The position numbers and the translations under genes were made by a program. Positions 1 to 8,448 of a stretch of 64,000 nt of DNA are shown here, piece after piece. Under the pieces are notes generated by a model. It saw nothing but the letters and a program-made list of their open reading frames with translations. It was not told where the DNA came from and searched no databases. Source of the DNA: Niallia circulans (GTDB taxonomy: Bacteria; Bacillota; Bacilli; Bacillales; Cytobacillaceae); assembly GCF_003726095.1 (NCBI RefSeq), contig NZ_CP026031.1, positions 1,178,001 through 1,242,000 on the forward strand, written 5' to 3'. Positions within the stretch are counted from its first letter, which is position 1, and every line of letters begins with the position of its first letter.

Positions 1-7
1 TAATCGG

Positions 8-3000
8 ATGGTAGAATCATTGTATTCGAAGGAATATATAACAGAAACGAGTTATACCGATATTAAGTCTGGTTTCCAAAAGTATTTAGAGGACGAGGCG
101 ATAAAAGAAAATGGAGAAATAGAAGAAAAAGTAAAAGTAAAAGTAATGGAGAAACAAGAAAAGAAAAAGCAGCCTTCCATACAAAAGAAACAACATACTC
201 CTGAACAGCTGCGCGAACGAAATATAGGGGTGTTGCTTTATTTAGGAGTTTTTCTATTATTAATAGGTGGATTAGTGGTTGCAACTAGTAATTGGGACTC
301 TATGCCCGGTTGGTTGAAGGCAGTATCTATTTTCTTTGTTTCGATCTTATTTTTTGGTTTTGCCATGTTATCGAAAAAAATAATAAAGATCGACCATACA
401 GCCTTTGCTTTCTTTCTTCTGGGGAGTCTTTTTCTTCCAATAGGATTTTTGTCAATAAGCTTTTTTCAGTTAGCAGGTGACTATCTTTCTATATATGGCG
501 AGGGACGTTTCTTATTAGGAGTAATCGCTGGTTTGGTACTATTCCCTATATATGCAGCTTTAGCGATTTATTTAAAGTCCCGTCTCTATAAAATACTAAC
601 GATTGGGACTATCACTGGAACGATTGCCTTTCTGCTTGCTTTTTTACCATTAGCACTAGATGGATTCTTCTTCTTTATGATCATTTATCAATTTATAACC
701 ATCTATGTTTTATTAAGGTATCAGCACTTGAAATGGATTAATTATTTTCAGAAGGAACTCACACCCATTGTTCAAGTGCAATTAATCTTAACTGCTTTAT
801 TTATGACTTTTCTGTTTGAGAGCAGTGTGATAAATGGCTTTTACTATTTGATAATCAGCAGTCTATTTATTATGACCGTAGCATTAACGAAACGAAAGCA
901 TGATCATTTTTACATAACTACTGCTATAGCCTTTGGGCTTTATCGAATTTTTACCTATCCAATTCTAGAAGACTTATTGCCAATAGCCTTTGCTTGCTTT
1001 AGTATTTTCCTTCTTTCTTTTGTCTTTATCTTAAAAGGAAAGATAGAGTGGGGGAAAGTTTGGGAGTTTACAAGCTTTGTCATTGCTCTGGCAACATTTT
1101 TCGTAACCATTCTTTTTTATTGGGAACTTTTTCTCGCTGGAAGTTTGTATTTAGTGTTTGCCTATCTCTTACTGGCTGTAGAATTCATCCTTTTAGCAAA
1201 AAGGCTAACATATGTAATTATTCGTTATTTGCCGGTTCTCTTTATCAACCTAGCTTTATGGAATCTTGCTCTGTTAATTCCATTAATAAAAGATCTCGAC
1301 AGTTTTTTCCTTGTCAGCTACGGGATTAATATCGGGCTTTTATTTTTGCTAGGGATTTTTAATAATTGGTATCCATTACAGGATATTAGAAAACCTTCTG
1401 CCATTTATAATATTGCCTGGATGGTACTAATAGCCTTTTTATCAACAGCAATCTTTTTAGGGAAATGGTATATACCTTTTATGATAGCAGGAATTGCCCT
1501 AAGTCTATATAGCGGCAGTCGTTTCATAAAAAATAAAAGGCAGCAGCAACTTCTTGCCTATATAATTCCGTTTACTGTTTTTTGTGTTTATTTTACAACA
1601 GCAGAATCCATTAGCTTAATCCAGAAGCAAGGACTTCCATTGTCAATAGCATTAGGAAGTTTAGTTACCATCTTAACGGGAAGTATATATGAAAAAATCG
1701 ATAAGCAGATGGGGAGAAACGGCTATTTCATTGGACAAATCATGTACGGATTTGGATTGCTGTTAATTTTGGAATATTTCATACTAAACAAATGGGTGGC
1801 TACAGGAATATATTTAGCGTCAATTTTTATTTTTTATGATTTGTACCGAAAAATAAAAAACATCCTTATAGCCTGGTTAATCGGAATCGTTAGTTTGATT
1901 AGCTATTTCAGTCTTGTAGGTTCTATTTGGAACACAGATACAATTGTTTTTGAACTACTTATGAAGTATGGCTGGATTGGTCTGTTTATGCTGTCTTTAG
2001 GATTAAAAAACACATCATTCAAGCTACCGTTTCTCACACTTTCCCATATTTATATTATCGGAAGTATTATCATTGATCGATTAATAATAGAAAATAATTC
2101 CTTCCTGCCGTTTATCTATTTATTCATTGCTTATAGTATAAGTGTCTATTTAGTAGCGAATAAATATGTAAAAATGACATTTCGATATGGTAGCTATCTA
2201 TCTAGTTATTTCTTTATAGCAGCGGCTTTTCCTTTTGGCTTTGCAGGAGGGAATGCTTATAACATCGCATTTACGGTAATGTCAATGGCGTTATTTGGGA
2301 TTTATTATCTGAAAAAAGAAAAGAAAGAGCTTGTTTTCTTTTTCTTACCATTTAGTTCAGTTGGGATAATATATTGGATGTTTGCATCACCTTTTACTAT
2401 CATAACTTACACCATCATCCTTGTTTATATTGCACTCCTGCTACTTATTATCCATCTAGAAAAATTATATCTTGTTTCGTTTATTGGAATAGTTTTCCTA
2501 TTTATGAATAATGAAGTATTCATGCATGATTTTCTGCCAATCGATCGGTATCTGTTTACGCTGGTTTGGGGAGTTATATTTATGCTTATTAGCACTATTG
2601 TATATCCATTCATTACAAAGTGGCAGGAAGAAGGAGAAAAGTGGATTGATTTTTATTTCCTAGCAAGTTTTCTTACCATTTTCTCTTTATACGTAATAGA
2701 AACAAATTTAAAGTGGGATAATGTTATTCCGGGAGTGTTACTCGCATTGCTAGTATTTATCCAAAAAAATAGGGTGGGGAAAGAAATTAAATGGGTACCT
2801 CAACTTATTGGGTTGGTTACACTCCTGTTGCCATATTACTCTATGTTATCAATTATTTCTATCCAGGAATATATCGAGACAGAGCTAAAAGTATTACCAG
2901 TACTTGTCGTCATGGTTGCCGCAAAGAAGATCGTCAAGCATGCGTCCGGACTACTAACGAAGATCGAATGGGGCGTTGTAACCATTTCGGCCTTGCTCTT

Positions 3001-3328
3001 AGCAATGGATGGCTATCTCTCTCATACAATCTATGATGCCATCATTTTGGGTGGGCTTGCGGTAATATCCATTTTATCAGGATTTTATTTCCGCTATAAA
3101 TCTTATTTCTTTGTGGGAATTGGTGTATTAATATTAAATGTATTATTGCAAACTAGACCATATTGGGGTAATTTTCCTTGGTGGGTATATTTATTAATCG
3201 CTGGAACTATTCTAATTACCATTGCAAGTATGTATGAAATGCAAAAGCAAGGAAAACAACCAAAAATATTCACAAAAATACTTTTGTGGAAAAATAGAAT
3301 AAGGAAGTTTTTAAAAACTTGGAAATAG
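8..3328 (+). CDS. Very large polytopic membrane protein, function unknown
   Basis: The frame is open for 1106 residues. Residues 1-70 are charged and hydrophilic with a Lys/Glu-rich stretch at about 40-65. From about residue 75 to 1085 there is an almost unbroken series of hydrophobic segments, consistent with well over 20 membrane spans, and the tail is short and basic. Architecture and size recall the giant DUF2157/SCO7613-like membrane proteins of Gram-positive bacteria, but I see no diagnostic motif. The frame is already open at the window edge, so the ATG used here may be internal and the true N-terminus may lie outside. A strong terminator follows. No function is proposed. Confidence 0.75.
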   Translation: MVESLYSKEYITETSYTDIKSGFQKYLEDEAIKENGEIEEKVKVKVMEKQEKKKQPSIQKKQHTPEQLRERNIGVLLYLGVFLLLIGGLVVATSNWDSMPGWLKAVSIFFVSILFFGFAMLSKKIIKIDHTAFAFFLLGSLFLPIGFLSISFFQLAGDYLSIYGEGRFLLGVIAGLVLFPIYAALAIYLKSRLYKILTIGTITGTIAFLLAFLPLALDGFFFFMIIYQFITIYVLLRYQHLKWINYFQKELTPIVQVQLILTALFMTFLFESSVINGFYYLIISSLFIMTVALTKRKHDHFYITTAIAFGLYRIFTYPILEDLLPIAFACFSIFLLSFVFILKGKIEWGKVWEFTSFVIALATFFVTILFYWELFLAGSLYLVFAYLLLAVEFILLAKRLTYVIIRYLPVLFINLALWNLALLIPLIKDLDSFFLVSYGINIGLLFLLGIFNNWYPLQDIRKPSAIYNIAWMVLIAFLSTAIFLGKWYIPFMIAGIALSLYSGSRFIKNKRQQQLLAYIIPFTVFCVYFTTAESISLIQKQGLPLSIALGSLVTILTGSIYEKIDKQMGRNGYFIGQIMYGFGLLLILEYFILNKWVATGIYLASIFIFYDLYRKIKNILIAWLIGIVSLISYFSLVGSIWNTDTIVFELLMKYGWIGLFMLSLGLKNTSFKLPFLTLSHIYIIGSIIIDRLIIENNSFLPFIYLFIAYSISVYLVANKYVKMTFRYGSYLSSYFFIAAAFPFGFAGGNAYNIAFTVMSMALFGIYYLKKEKKELVFFFLPFSSVGIIYWMFASPFTIITYTIILVYIALLLLIIHLEKLYLVSFIGIVFLFMNNEVFMHDFLPIDRYLFTLVWGVIFMLISTIVYPFITKWQEEGEKWIDFYFLASFLTIFSLYVIETNLKWDNVIPGVLLALLVFIQKNRVGKEIKWVPQLIGLVTLLLPYYSMLSIISIQEYIETELKVLPVLVVMVAAKKIVKHASGLLTKIEWGVVTISALLLAMDGYLSHTIYDAIILGGLAVISILSGFYFRYKSYFFVGIGVLILNVLLQTRPYWGNFPWWVYLLIAGTILITIASMYEMQKQGKQPKIFTKILLWKNRIRKFLKTWK

Positions 3329-3353
3329 CCTAAGTTTATGAAATTCCGCCATA

Positions 3354-3392
3354 GCACACGAAGGTACAACTTTAACCTTCGTGTGTTTGTTT
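3354..3392 (+). terminator. Rho-independent terminator after the large membrane protein gene
   Basis: An 11-bp perfect stem (arms 3355-3365 and 3375-3385, starting CACACGAAGG) with a 9-nt loop is followed by a T-rich tail. It sits 25 bp after the stop codon. Confidence 0.8.
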
Positions 3393-3450
3393 GGGATTTA
3401 ATTGGCTGTGGTACGTGCATATGTAAAAATCATTCTAACTAGTTAGGGGA

Positions 3451-4035
3451 TTATTCTGATCGATTATTTTTTCCGAATTCCTCTGAATGTGTTAACGTAG
3501 CTGTTACTACATATCTTTTTGGTGCATGTCCTATAAAGGAGAAAGGATAACAGGTAGTTAGTGTTAGGACAGGTCTTGATTTAGGAGTAAGAATGGTTCG
3601 GTCATTAGGCGAGACAATAGAGAATTTCGTAATTTTATATTCATATTCTTTTTCCATTGTTTGAATTATAAGAGAATCATTCTTTTTTAAATCTCTCAAG
3701 AATCGGAAAAAGGTGTCACGATGTCCTGACAATACAACATTGTTGTTTTCGCCAGGTAAAGCACTTTTGGGGTAATGACCTGCTCCCTTAGTTAAAATCC
3801 CCGTACTTATCCCCTCATAAATAGGAATCGTTTTCTCTGATTTCGGCACGAGGATGACTCCCATTTTTTCTCCTTCTTTTAAAAATACTGATGGAGAGAA
3901 AACTACTTGACTATCTTTAGGAAGGAATGGTTGTTTTGTAATAGTTTCCACTTTCATATAACAAGACAAAGTATAGAAAATCATTCCTAATCCTATCAAA
4001 ATAGAGAGTATCCCCATTTTCTTTCTAATTTTCAT
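3451..4035 (-). CDS. Class D sortase
   Basis: This is a membrane-anchored cysteine transpeptidase of 194 residues. An N-terminal signal anchor spans about residues 7-25. The catalytic triad is visible: His105 in SGHRDT, Cys162 in TLTTCYPF, and Arg174 in PKRYVV. The TLTTCYPF form and the overall length fit class D rather than housekeeping class A sortase. The start overlaps the end of the upstream gene by 11 bp, with AGGAAAG as ribosome binding site inside that gene, so the two are translationally coupled. That gene encodes a protein with an LPNTA sorting signal, the LPXTA type known for class D enzymes, so it is the obvious substrate. Class D sortases of Bacillus act on developmental or stationary-phase surface proteins. 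Confidence 0.92.
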   Translation of the reverse strand: MKIRKKMGILSILIGLGMIFYTLSCYMKVETITKQPFLPKDSQVVFSPSVFLKEGEKMGVILVPKSEKTIPIYEGISTGILTKGAGHYPKSALPGENNNVVLSGHRDTFFRFLRDLKKNDSLIIQTMEKEYEYKITKFSIVSPNDRTILTPKSRPVLTLTTCYPFSFIGHAPKRYVVTATLTHSEEFGKNNRSE

Positions 4036-4966
4036 AGGGAACTTTCCTGAAGGTTACAAACAACCCTAGTAATACTAGCATATACCCTATGCAAAGCATA
4101 ATGGGAAGAGAAGATGCCGTATTAGGAAGCTGAGCAGCATATAAATTAGCTAAACCTTCTGTCACTTCCGTCAATTCAACTACTTTGTCGATAGCATCTA
4201 CAGAAGATACCATATCAGATGTCACAATTGCATCTCCAATTAAAAATTGATCATGATCGTATAATTCAATCGCAACTGTCGTATCCATCTGTTTATGTTT
4301 TAGATCATTCAAGGAAAGTTCGTTTCTTTTTCCATTATCATCGATACTAATGATGACTGGCTTTAAAGCAGTTGCTGTAAAAAAATCTTTCCAGAAATCA
4401 GTTAATGCATGGTTTCCTTCCTTGCTTATTCCGCCTTCTTGATCCATAGCTTGAAATGTTGATAATTTTACTTTCCAATCCTCCACTTTTGCAGCTAAGA
4501 AAGCAGGGTCCAATTTATTCAGATGGCCATAAAATTGTTGCTTCTCCTTATCATCAAAACCAATATTCTCAAGAAATTTTTCTAATTGCAGCATCTTATC
4601 TTCATGGTTTTTATAAAAATCAATCGCTACTTCTAAATCTTCTAAAAACCAGAAATCATCTACACTTTCATGAAATCCAGCCAATAAAATATCTAATTCT
4701 TCCTGTGTCATCGAATTTTGTACAAGCAATTTATCGAGATTAGCTGGCGTGATTGGAGTTCCAAGTTGTTTTTTCAAAACACGAATATTATCAAAATCAC
4801 TTATTTTTAATCCTTTAAAGGATAAATACTCTTCTAAGTCTTCTGTGCTCCATCCTAAGTTATTGGCTAAGCTCTCAATCTCTTTCTCACTTGGAGAGGC
4901 GGCAACTGAAGAAGCTTGAAGAGATAAACCCCAAAAAAGAAGAAAAGAAAAAAGAACTTTTTTCAT
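4025..4966 (-). CDS. Processed acidic surface protein with LPXTA sorting signal
   Basis: This is a 313-residue secreted protein with a signal peptide (residues 1-24, cleaved near SVAASP). The long Asp/Glu-rich body holds repeated short helical DLEEYL and TQEELDIL-like segments. The C-terminal sorting signal is LPNTA, then a hydrophobic span and a short basic tail (FRKVPYEN). The layout fits the 'processed acidic surface protein' family described next to class D sortases in Bacilli. It is first in a two-gene operon with the sortase and starts at ATG after a clear GGAGGG site. The role of the mature wall-bound protein is not known to me. Confidence 0.88.
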   Translation of the reverse strand: MKKVLFSFLLFWGLSLQASSVAASPSEKEIESLANNLGWSTEDLEEYLSFKGLKISDFDNIRVLKKQLGTPITPANLDKLLVQNSMTQEELDILLAGFHESVDDFWFLEDLEVAIDFYKNHEDKMLQLEKFLENIGFDDKEKQQFYGHLNKLDPAFLAAKVEDWKVKLSTFQAMDQEGGISKEGNHALTDFWKDFFTATALKPVIISIDDNGKRNELSLNDLKHKQMDTTVAIELYDHDQFLIGDAIVTSDMVSSVDAIDKVVELTEVTEGLANLYAAQLPNTASSLPIMLCIGYMLVLLGLFVTFRKVPYEN

Positions 4967-5124
4967 TAGACAAACCCTCCATCATCTTTGTATTGGTAGT
5001 GTTTGTTAATTTATGAAAATAATACGTGCATATTAGAAGAGATTTTGGAAATAGGGACGATTTTTTTAGGTGGTGAAAGATTATTGGCGAAAGTCGAGAG
5101 GATTTCTAGACTAAAGCGGAAAAT

Positions 5125-5245
5125 ATCAGCCAAAATGGGGAGGGAATCAGCCAAAGGAGAGAAAGAATCAGCCAAAGTGGGGAGGAAATCAGCCAAAGGA
5201 GAGAAAGAATCAGCCAAAGCACAAAAATATCAGCCAAAGCATAAC
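5125..5245. repeat. 21-bp tandem repeat, about six copies
   Basis: The core ATCAGCCAAA recurs at 5125, 5146, 5167, 5188, 5209 and 5229, so the period is 21, 21, 21, 21 and 20 bp. Spacers alternate between GGAGAGAAAGA-like and TGGGGAGGAA-like forms. Because the period is a multiple of three, both strands stay open across it: the plus strand would read a SAKGEKE-type heptad in a 99-codon TTG-start frame (5003-5302), and the minus strand reads a LADSFSP-type heptad. Neither frame has a convincing ribosome binding site or non-repeat domain, so I treat it as an intergenic tandem repeat rather than a gene. Confidence 0.85.
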
Positions 5246-5247
5246 AA

Positions 5248-5276
5248 ATACAAAACCCGTAAAGCGGGTTTTGTAT
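5248..5276 (-). terminator. Terminator after the GNAT gene
   Basis: A 12-bp stem (5248-5259 with 5265-5276, GC core CCCG/CGGG) has a 5-nt loop. On the minus strand it is followed by a T-rich run. It lies about 40 bp downstream of the minus-strand GNAT gene. Confidence 0.7.
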
Positions 5277-5314
5277 ATAAAAAATTATTTAAACTAGAGT
5301 AAACATAAAATCGA

Positions 5315-5761
5315 TTAATTATTCAAATCTAATTCATAATGAAAAAATTGCGTATCCTTTTTATAGCCATTCTTCTCATATAATCTTTGGGCAGTTAAAT
5401 TATCTACAGCTGTACTAAGACTTAGACTATTGGCTCCGTTATTCTTTGCGTATTCTTTTGCTTGTTGTAATAACATTTTTCCGATACCTTTTTTCCTTGC
5501 TCTTTTTTGAACATATAAATCATTTAATATCCATGTTTTTTTCATCGATAAAGAGGAATAGGTAGGATAAAGTTGAGTAAAGCCTATGTAATCATCACCG
5601 TCTTGAACAACGAAGATTACAGATTCGCTGTTTTCGATTCGTTCTTTTATATAACTTGCTGCACTCACGATATCATCTTCTCGTTTATAAAACATGCGAT
5701 ATTCATTAAATAAGCGAGCTACTCCTTCGATGTCTTTCTTTGTTGCTTGCGATATGTTCAT
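5315..5761 (-). CDS. GNAT-family N-acetyltransferase
   Basis: This 148-residue single-domain acetyltransferase shows the acetyl-CoA loop of motif A (VQKRARKKGIGKMLL, residues about 89-103) and the C-terminal AQRLYEKNGYKK motif B. The substrate cannot be told from sequence. It is transcribed away from a MocR/GabR-type regulator gene 157 bp upstream. MocR regulators commonly control a divergent neighbour, so this gene is a candidate target. Confidence 0.88.
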   Translation of the reverse strand: MNISQATKKDIEGVARLFNEYRMFYKREDDIVSAASYIKERIENSESVIFVVQDGDDYIGFTQLYPTYSSLSMKKTWILNDLYVQKRARKKGIGKMLLQQAKEYAKNNGANSLSLSTAVDNLTAQRLYEKNGYKKDTQFFHYELDLNN

Positions 5762-5860
5762 TTTACGCTTACCTCCACCAAAAATAATTTGTCACACATT
5801 AAAATCATTTCCTTCTATTTCTTGTCCCTTTATTTTAAAATGAAATGAGTATATTACATA

Positions 5861-5890
5861 GGTACAGTTAGGAGATATTTTAAGGGTACA
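5861..5890. promoter_or_regulatory. Possible MocR operator: direct GGTACA repeats
   Basis: Two direct copies of GGTACA (5861-5866 and 5885-5890) are 24 bp apart in the divergent region between the GNAT and mocR-type genes. GabR, the best-studied member of the family, binds paired direct repeats in its divergent promoter region. Assignment is by position and pattern only. Confidence 0.35.
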
Positions 5891-5918
5891 AAACCGAGAG
5901 AAAAAGGAGAGGGAGAGC

Positions 5919-7313
5919 ATGAATATGGCTATTCATTTGCATAAAGACAGCACGGAGCCAGTATATATGCAATTATATAATTATTTTAAAGCAGAGATTT
6001 TAACAGGGAAGATAGAAGCGGGCACAAAACTACCATCCATTCGATATTTAGCAAATTATATGCAGATTAGTAAAAATACTGTTATTGATGCATACCAGCA
6101 ATTATGGATGGAAGGGTATGTAGAAAGTAAAGAAAAAAGTGGGTATACGGTTGTTTCCTTACCTAGTTATGAGTATAAAGATGGACAAAATCAGTCAGAG
6201 CATAAAAATAATGAGAAGCAAATGGAGCCGTATTCCGTTAATTTTCATTATGGAGATATTGATCAAACTAATTTTCCAACAAATGCTTGGAAAAAGACCC
6301 TTAAAGAAATAATGGAGGACAAGCATAATAGGTGGATGAATTATGGAGATAAGCAGGGAGAATTAAAATTAAGAGAAGAAGTGGCTGGATACTTATATAG
6401 GTCACGTGGAATTCAGACGACAGCCGATCAGCTTGTTATTACAGCGGGGACAGAGCAGCTAATCCGAGTTGTATTATCACTTTTAAATGATTGCCCATTA
6501 CATATAGGGATGGAGGAGCCAGGTTATAATGACGTGCGCAATGTATTCCAGGAAAAAGGGCTTGCCATATCTTCTATTCCAGTATTAGAAACAGAAGGAC
6601 ATGACTTATCTTCCTTATTAAATAGTTCTTGTAATTTGGTCTATATTACCCCTTCCCATCAGTTTCCTACAGGAAAGATTATGCCTATTTCAAAGCGGAT
6701 TGAGCTATTAGAGTGGGCAGAAAGGGAGAACGGTTATATAGTAGAAGATGATTATGACAGCGAATTTCGTTTTCAAGGTTCGCCAATCCCAAGTATGAAA
6801 GCAATTGACCAGCATGATCGAGTTATATATATGGGGACTTTTTCTAAATCATTCTTACCAACATTAAGAATAAGCTATATGGTATTACCTAATGTTTTAC
6901 TGGAAAAATGGAAAACGAAAAGGTATAACGAGACTCAATCGAGCTCCCCGCTATTACAGCTAGCTTTAGGGAAATTTATCCAAAAAGGAGGATTTGAACG
7001 GCATATTAAGCGTATGCGAAAAGTATATGAAAGAAAATATACTTTTTTGATCCAATGCATCAAGCAGTATATGGGAGATAAGGTAGAAATAATTGGTGAA
7101 AAAGCAGGTTTACATTTGCTTATTCGTATAGCTTTTAAAAATGAAGCCATTCTGCTATCAGAAGCAGAAAAAATAGGGATTAAGGTTTATTCTACAAAAC
7201 CATATTTTGCTGAGGAAAGAGAGTGTTATCCTCTGTTATTAGGGTTTGGAGGATTAGAAGAAAAGGAAATAGAAGAAGGAATTATAAGCCTAGCAGACGC
7301 ATGGTTTATGTAG
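5919..7313 (+). CDS. MocR/GabR-family PLP-dependent transcriptional regulator
   Basis: This 464-residue fusion has a GntR-type winged helix at residues about 10-75 (the LPSIRYLANYMQISKNTV recognition region) and a fold-type I aminotransferase domain at about 110-460. The Schiff-base lysine is Lys310 in GTFSKSF, and DDYDSEFR supplies the PLP-pyridine contact. Such proteins use PLP as an effector-sensing cofactor and usually do not turn over substrate. The start has AAGGAGAG eight bases upstream; a second in-frame ATG two codons later is possible. The gene is divergent from a GNAT gene and is followed 13 bp later by a membrane-protein gene, probably cotranscribed. Confidence 0.9.
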   Translation: MNMAIHLHKDSTEPVYMQLYNYFKAEILTGKIEAGTKLPSIRYLANYMQISKNTVIDAYQQLWMEGYVESKEKSGYTVVSLPSYEYKDGQNQSEHKNNEKQMEPYSVNFHYGDIDQTNFPTNAWKKTLKEIMEDKHNRWMNYGDKQGELKLREEVAGYLYRSRGIQTTADQLVITAGTEQLIRVVLSLLNDCPLHIGMEEPGYNDVRNVFQEKGLAISSIPVLETEGHDLSSLLNSSCNLVYITPSHQFPTGKIMPISKRIELLEWAERENGYIVEDDYDSEFRFQGSPIPSMKAIDQHDRVIYMGTFSKSFLPTLRISYMVLPNVLLEKWKTKRYNETQSSSPLLQLALGKFIQKGGFERHIKRMRKVYERKYTFLIQCIKQYMGDKVEIIGEKAGLHLLIRIAFKNEAILLSEAEKIGIKVYSTKPYFAEERECYPLLLGFGGLEEKEIEEGIISLADAWFM

Positions 7314-7326
7314 AGGAGGAATATTT

Positions 7327-7959
7327 TTGGTATCTTTTGGCACATTTATAATCGGAGTAGCTGTAGCAATTATTACTTTTTTTGTACTCGACAATTTTAC
7401 ACCTCCTCTATTTCTAAATATTTTTATATGTTATGTACTTGTATTTGTTACGATGTTAATGACAACCTGGTATCGTATTCATACAACTAGAAATATTGAG
7501 AAATTGGAAAAACTTTTTAGAAAGAATAAAAAGCATCCCTATTATAGCTTTGTTTATGCTTTAAGTTTGAAAGAGGATAAAAGGGTAATTATAAGCTACC
7601 GGAAACTAATGAAACGAAAAAAATATCAAGCTCATTATCCGTTATTTACGATTTTATTTTCTCTTTATTTTGGAAAAACTCTAGGCCTTAGAGAAGAAGC
7701 TGAGAAAATAAAAGATTCGGAAATGAAGTCCTATTATTTAGCTTTAATAAATATTGAAGAGCGGCAATTTAATGCTGCCTGGCAATGGATAGAAAGGGTA
7801 AATAAGAAATGGATGAAAGAAGCACTATTAGCGGAAATTGCATTAAAAAAAGAAGAAAAGGATGTAGCGAAAAAGCATGCTAAAAGTGCTTTAAAGCATA
7901 CGAAAGGAATCCAATATTATATCTTAAAAAAGACATATGAAAGAGAATTCGCCTTATAA
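7327..7959 (+). CDS. Membrane-anchored helical-repeat protein, function unknown
   Basis: This 210-residue protein starts at TTG seven bases after GAGGAGG. Two hydrophobic spans occupy residues about 4-24 and 30-48. The remainder is a basic, helix-rich region whose spacing (for example YLALINIEERQFNAAWQWIERV and ALLAEIALKKEEKDVAKKHAKSAL) resembles degenerate TPR units facing the cytoplasm. It follows the mocR-type gene closely and its 3' end overlaps a convergent gene by 6 bp. I do not recognise a named family. Confidence 0.65.
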   Translation: MVSFGTFIIGVAVAIITFFVLDNFTPPLFLNIFICYVLVFVTMLMTTWYRIHTTRNIEKLEKLFRKNKKHPYYSFVYALSLKEDKRVIISYRKLMKRKKYQAHYPLFTILFSLYFGKTLGLREEAEKIKDSEMKSYYLALINIEERQFNAAWQWIERVNKKWMKEALLAEIALKKEEKDVAKKHAKSALKHTKGIQYYILKKTYEREFAL

Positions 7960-8337
7960 AAATTGAATGTCAATAATAGATGTTAGTTTCTTGTTTTGCT
8001 GTTGTTCCTTCTGAATAAAAATTTCAAGAATTTCATTTGCGAATACAGCATGAATGGGATTTTGATCAATTGAAACTGGAAATTCAATTGATCTTTGTTT
8101 TTCTTCAAAAAGATTAGAATCATGAATCATTGCCTTAATAGTAAGCACATTTTTATTTACAGAAAGATAGATGCTGCTCTTCTGGCAATTCGTTAATAAT
8201 GCTTCCACAATAAATTCTTTATCCGTTTCGTACACATCAATTCGAAACTCAGTTTCATCTAATACCGAAGTCAACGGATCAAGAAAATGGTTTTTCAGCC
8301 ATTCATCCATTAAACTTAACCTGTTATCATCATTCAT
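7954..8337 (-). CDS. Hsp20/alpha-crystallin-like protein, CotP/GerT type
   Basis: This 127-residue protein has the strand pattern of a small heat-shock domain: FRIDVYETDKEFIVEA, then IYLSVNKNVLTIKA, then RSIEFPVSID and ILEIFIQK. An N-terminal helix (LMDEWLKNHFLDPL) precedes the domain. Bacillus has short Hsp20-like proteins that act in the spore coat or germination (CotP, GerT), and the sporulation neighbours favour that reading. The start is set by AAGGAGG seven bases upstream. The Hsp20 fold is moderately certain; the spore role is inferred from context. Confidence 0.65.
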   Translation of the reverse strand: MNDDNRLSLMDEWLKNHFLDPLTSVLDETEFRIDVYETDKEFIVEALLTNCQKSSIYLSVNKNVLTIKAMIHDSNLFEEKQRSIEFPVSIDQNPIHAVFANEILEIFIQKEQQQNKKLTSIIDIQFL

Positions 8338-8388
8338 ATATAATCCTCCTTAGTATATTTAACATATTCTGATAAGGAGGAAAGCGTG

Positions 8389-8433
8389 ATGAAAAATGTA
8401 AAAAGGTTGTCTAAAGGCATTACACCTTATTAA
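8389..8433 (+). CDS. Putative 14-codon microORF overlapping a terminator
   Basis: An ATG follows AAGGAGG (8374-8380) with a normal gap and opens 14 codons, MKNVKRLSKGITPY. The stop lies inside the 3' arm of the downstream hairpin. The arrangement resembles a leader peptide or a very short basic peptide gene. It may be fortuitous, since coding potential cannot be judged at this length. Confidence 0.25.
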   Translation: MKNVKRLSKGITPY

Positions 8434-8448
8434 GACAACCCTTTTTTT
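8401..8448. terminator. Bidirectional terminator before the yteA-type gene
   Basis: The outer stem GGTTGTCT/AGACAACC (8405-8412 with 8433-8440) and inner stem AAGG/CCTT are flanked by A and T runs on both sides. It serves the minus-strand yteA-type gene and would also end transcripts through the microORF. Confidence 0.75.

Noticed and set aside
5003-5302. 99-codon TTG-start ORF over the 21-bp repeats
   Set aside because: No ribosome site, half of it is tandem repeat, and the opposite strand is equally open. Treated as an intergenic repeat.
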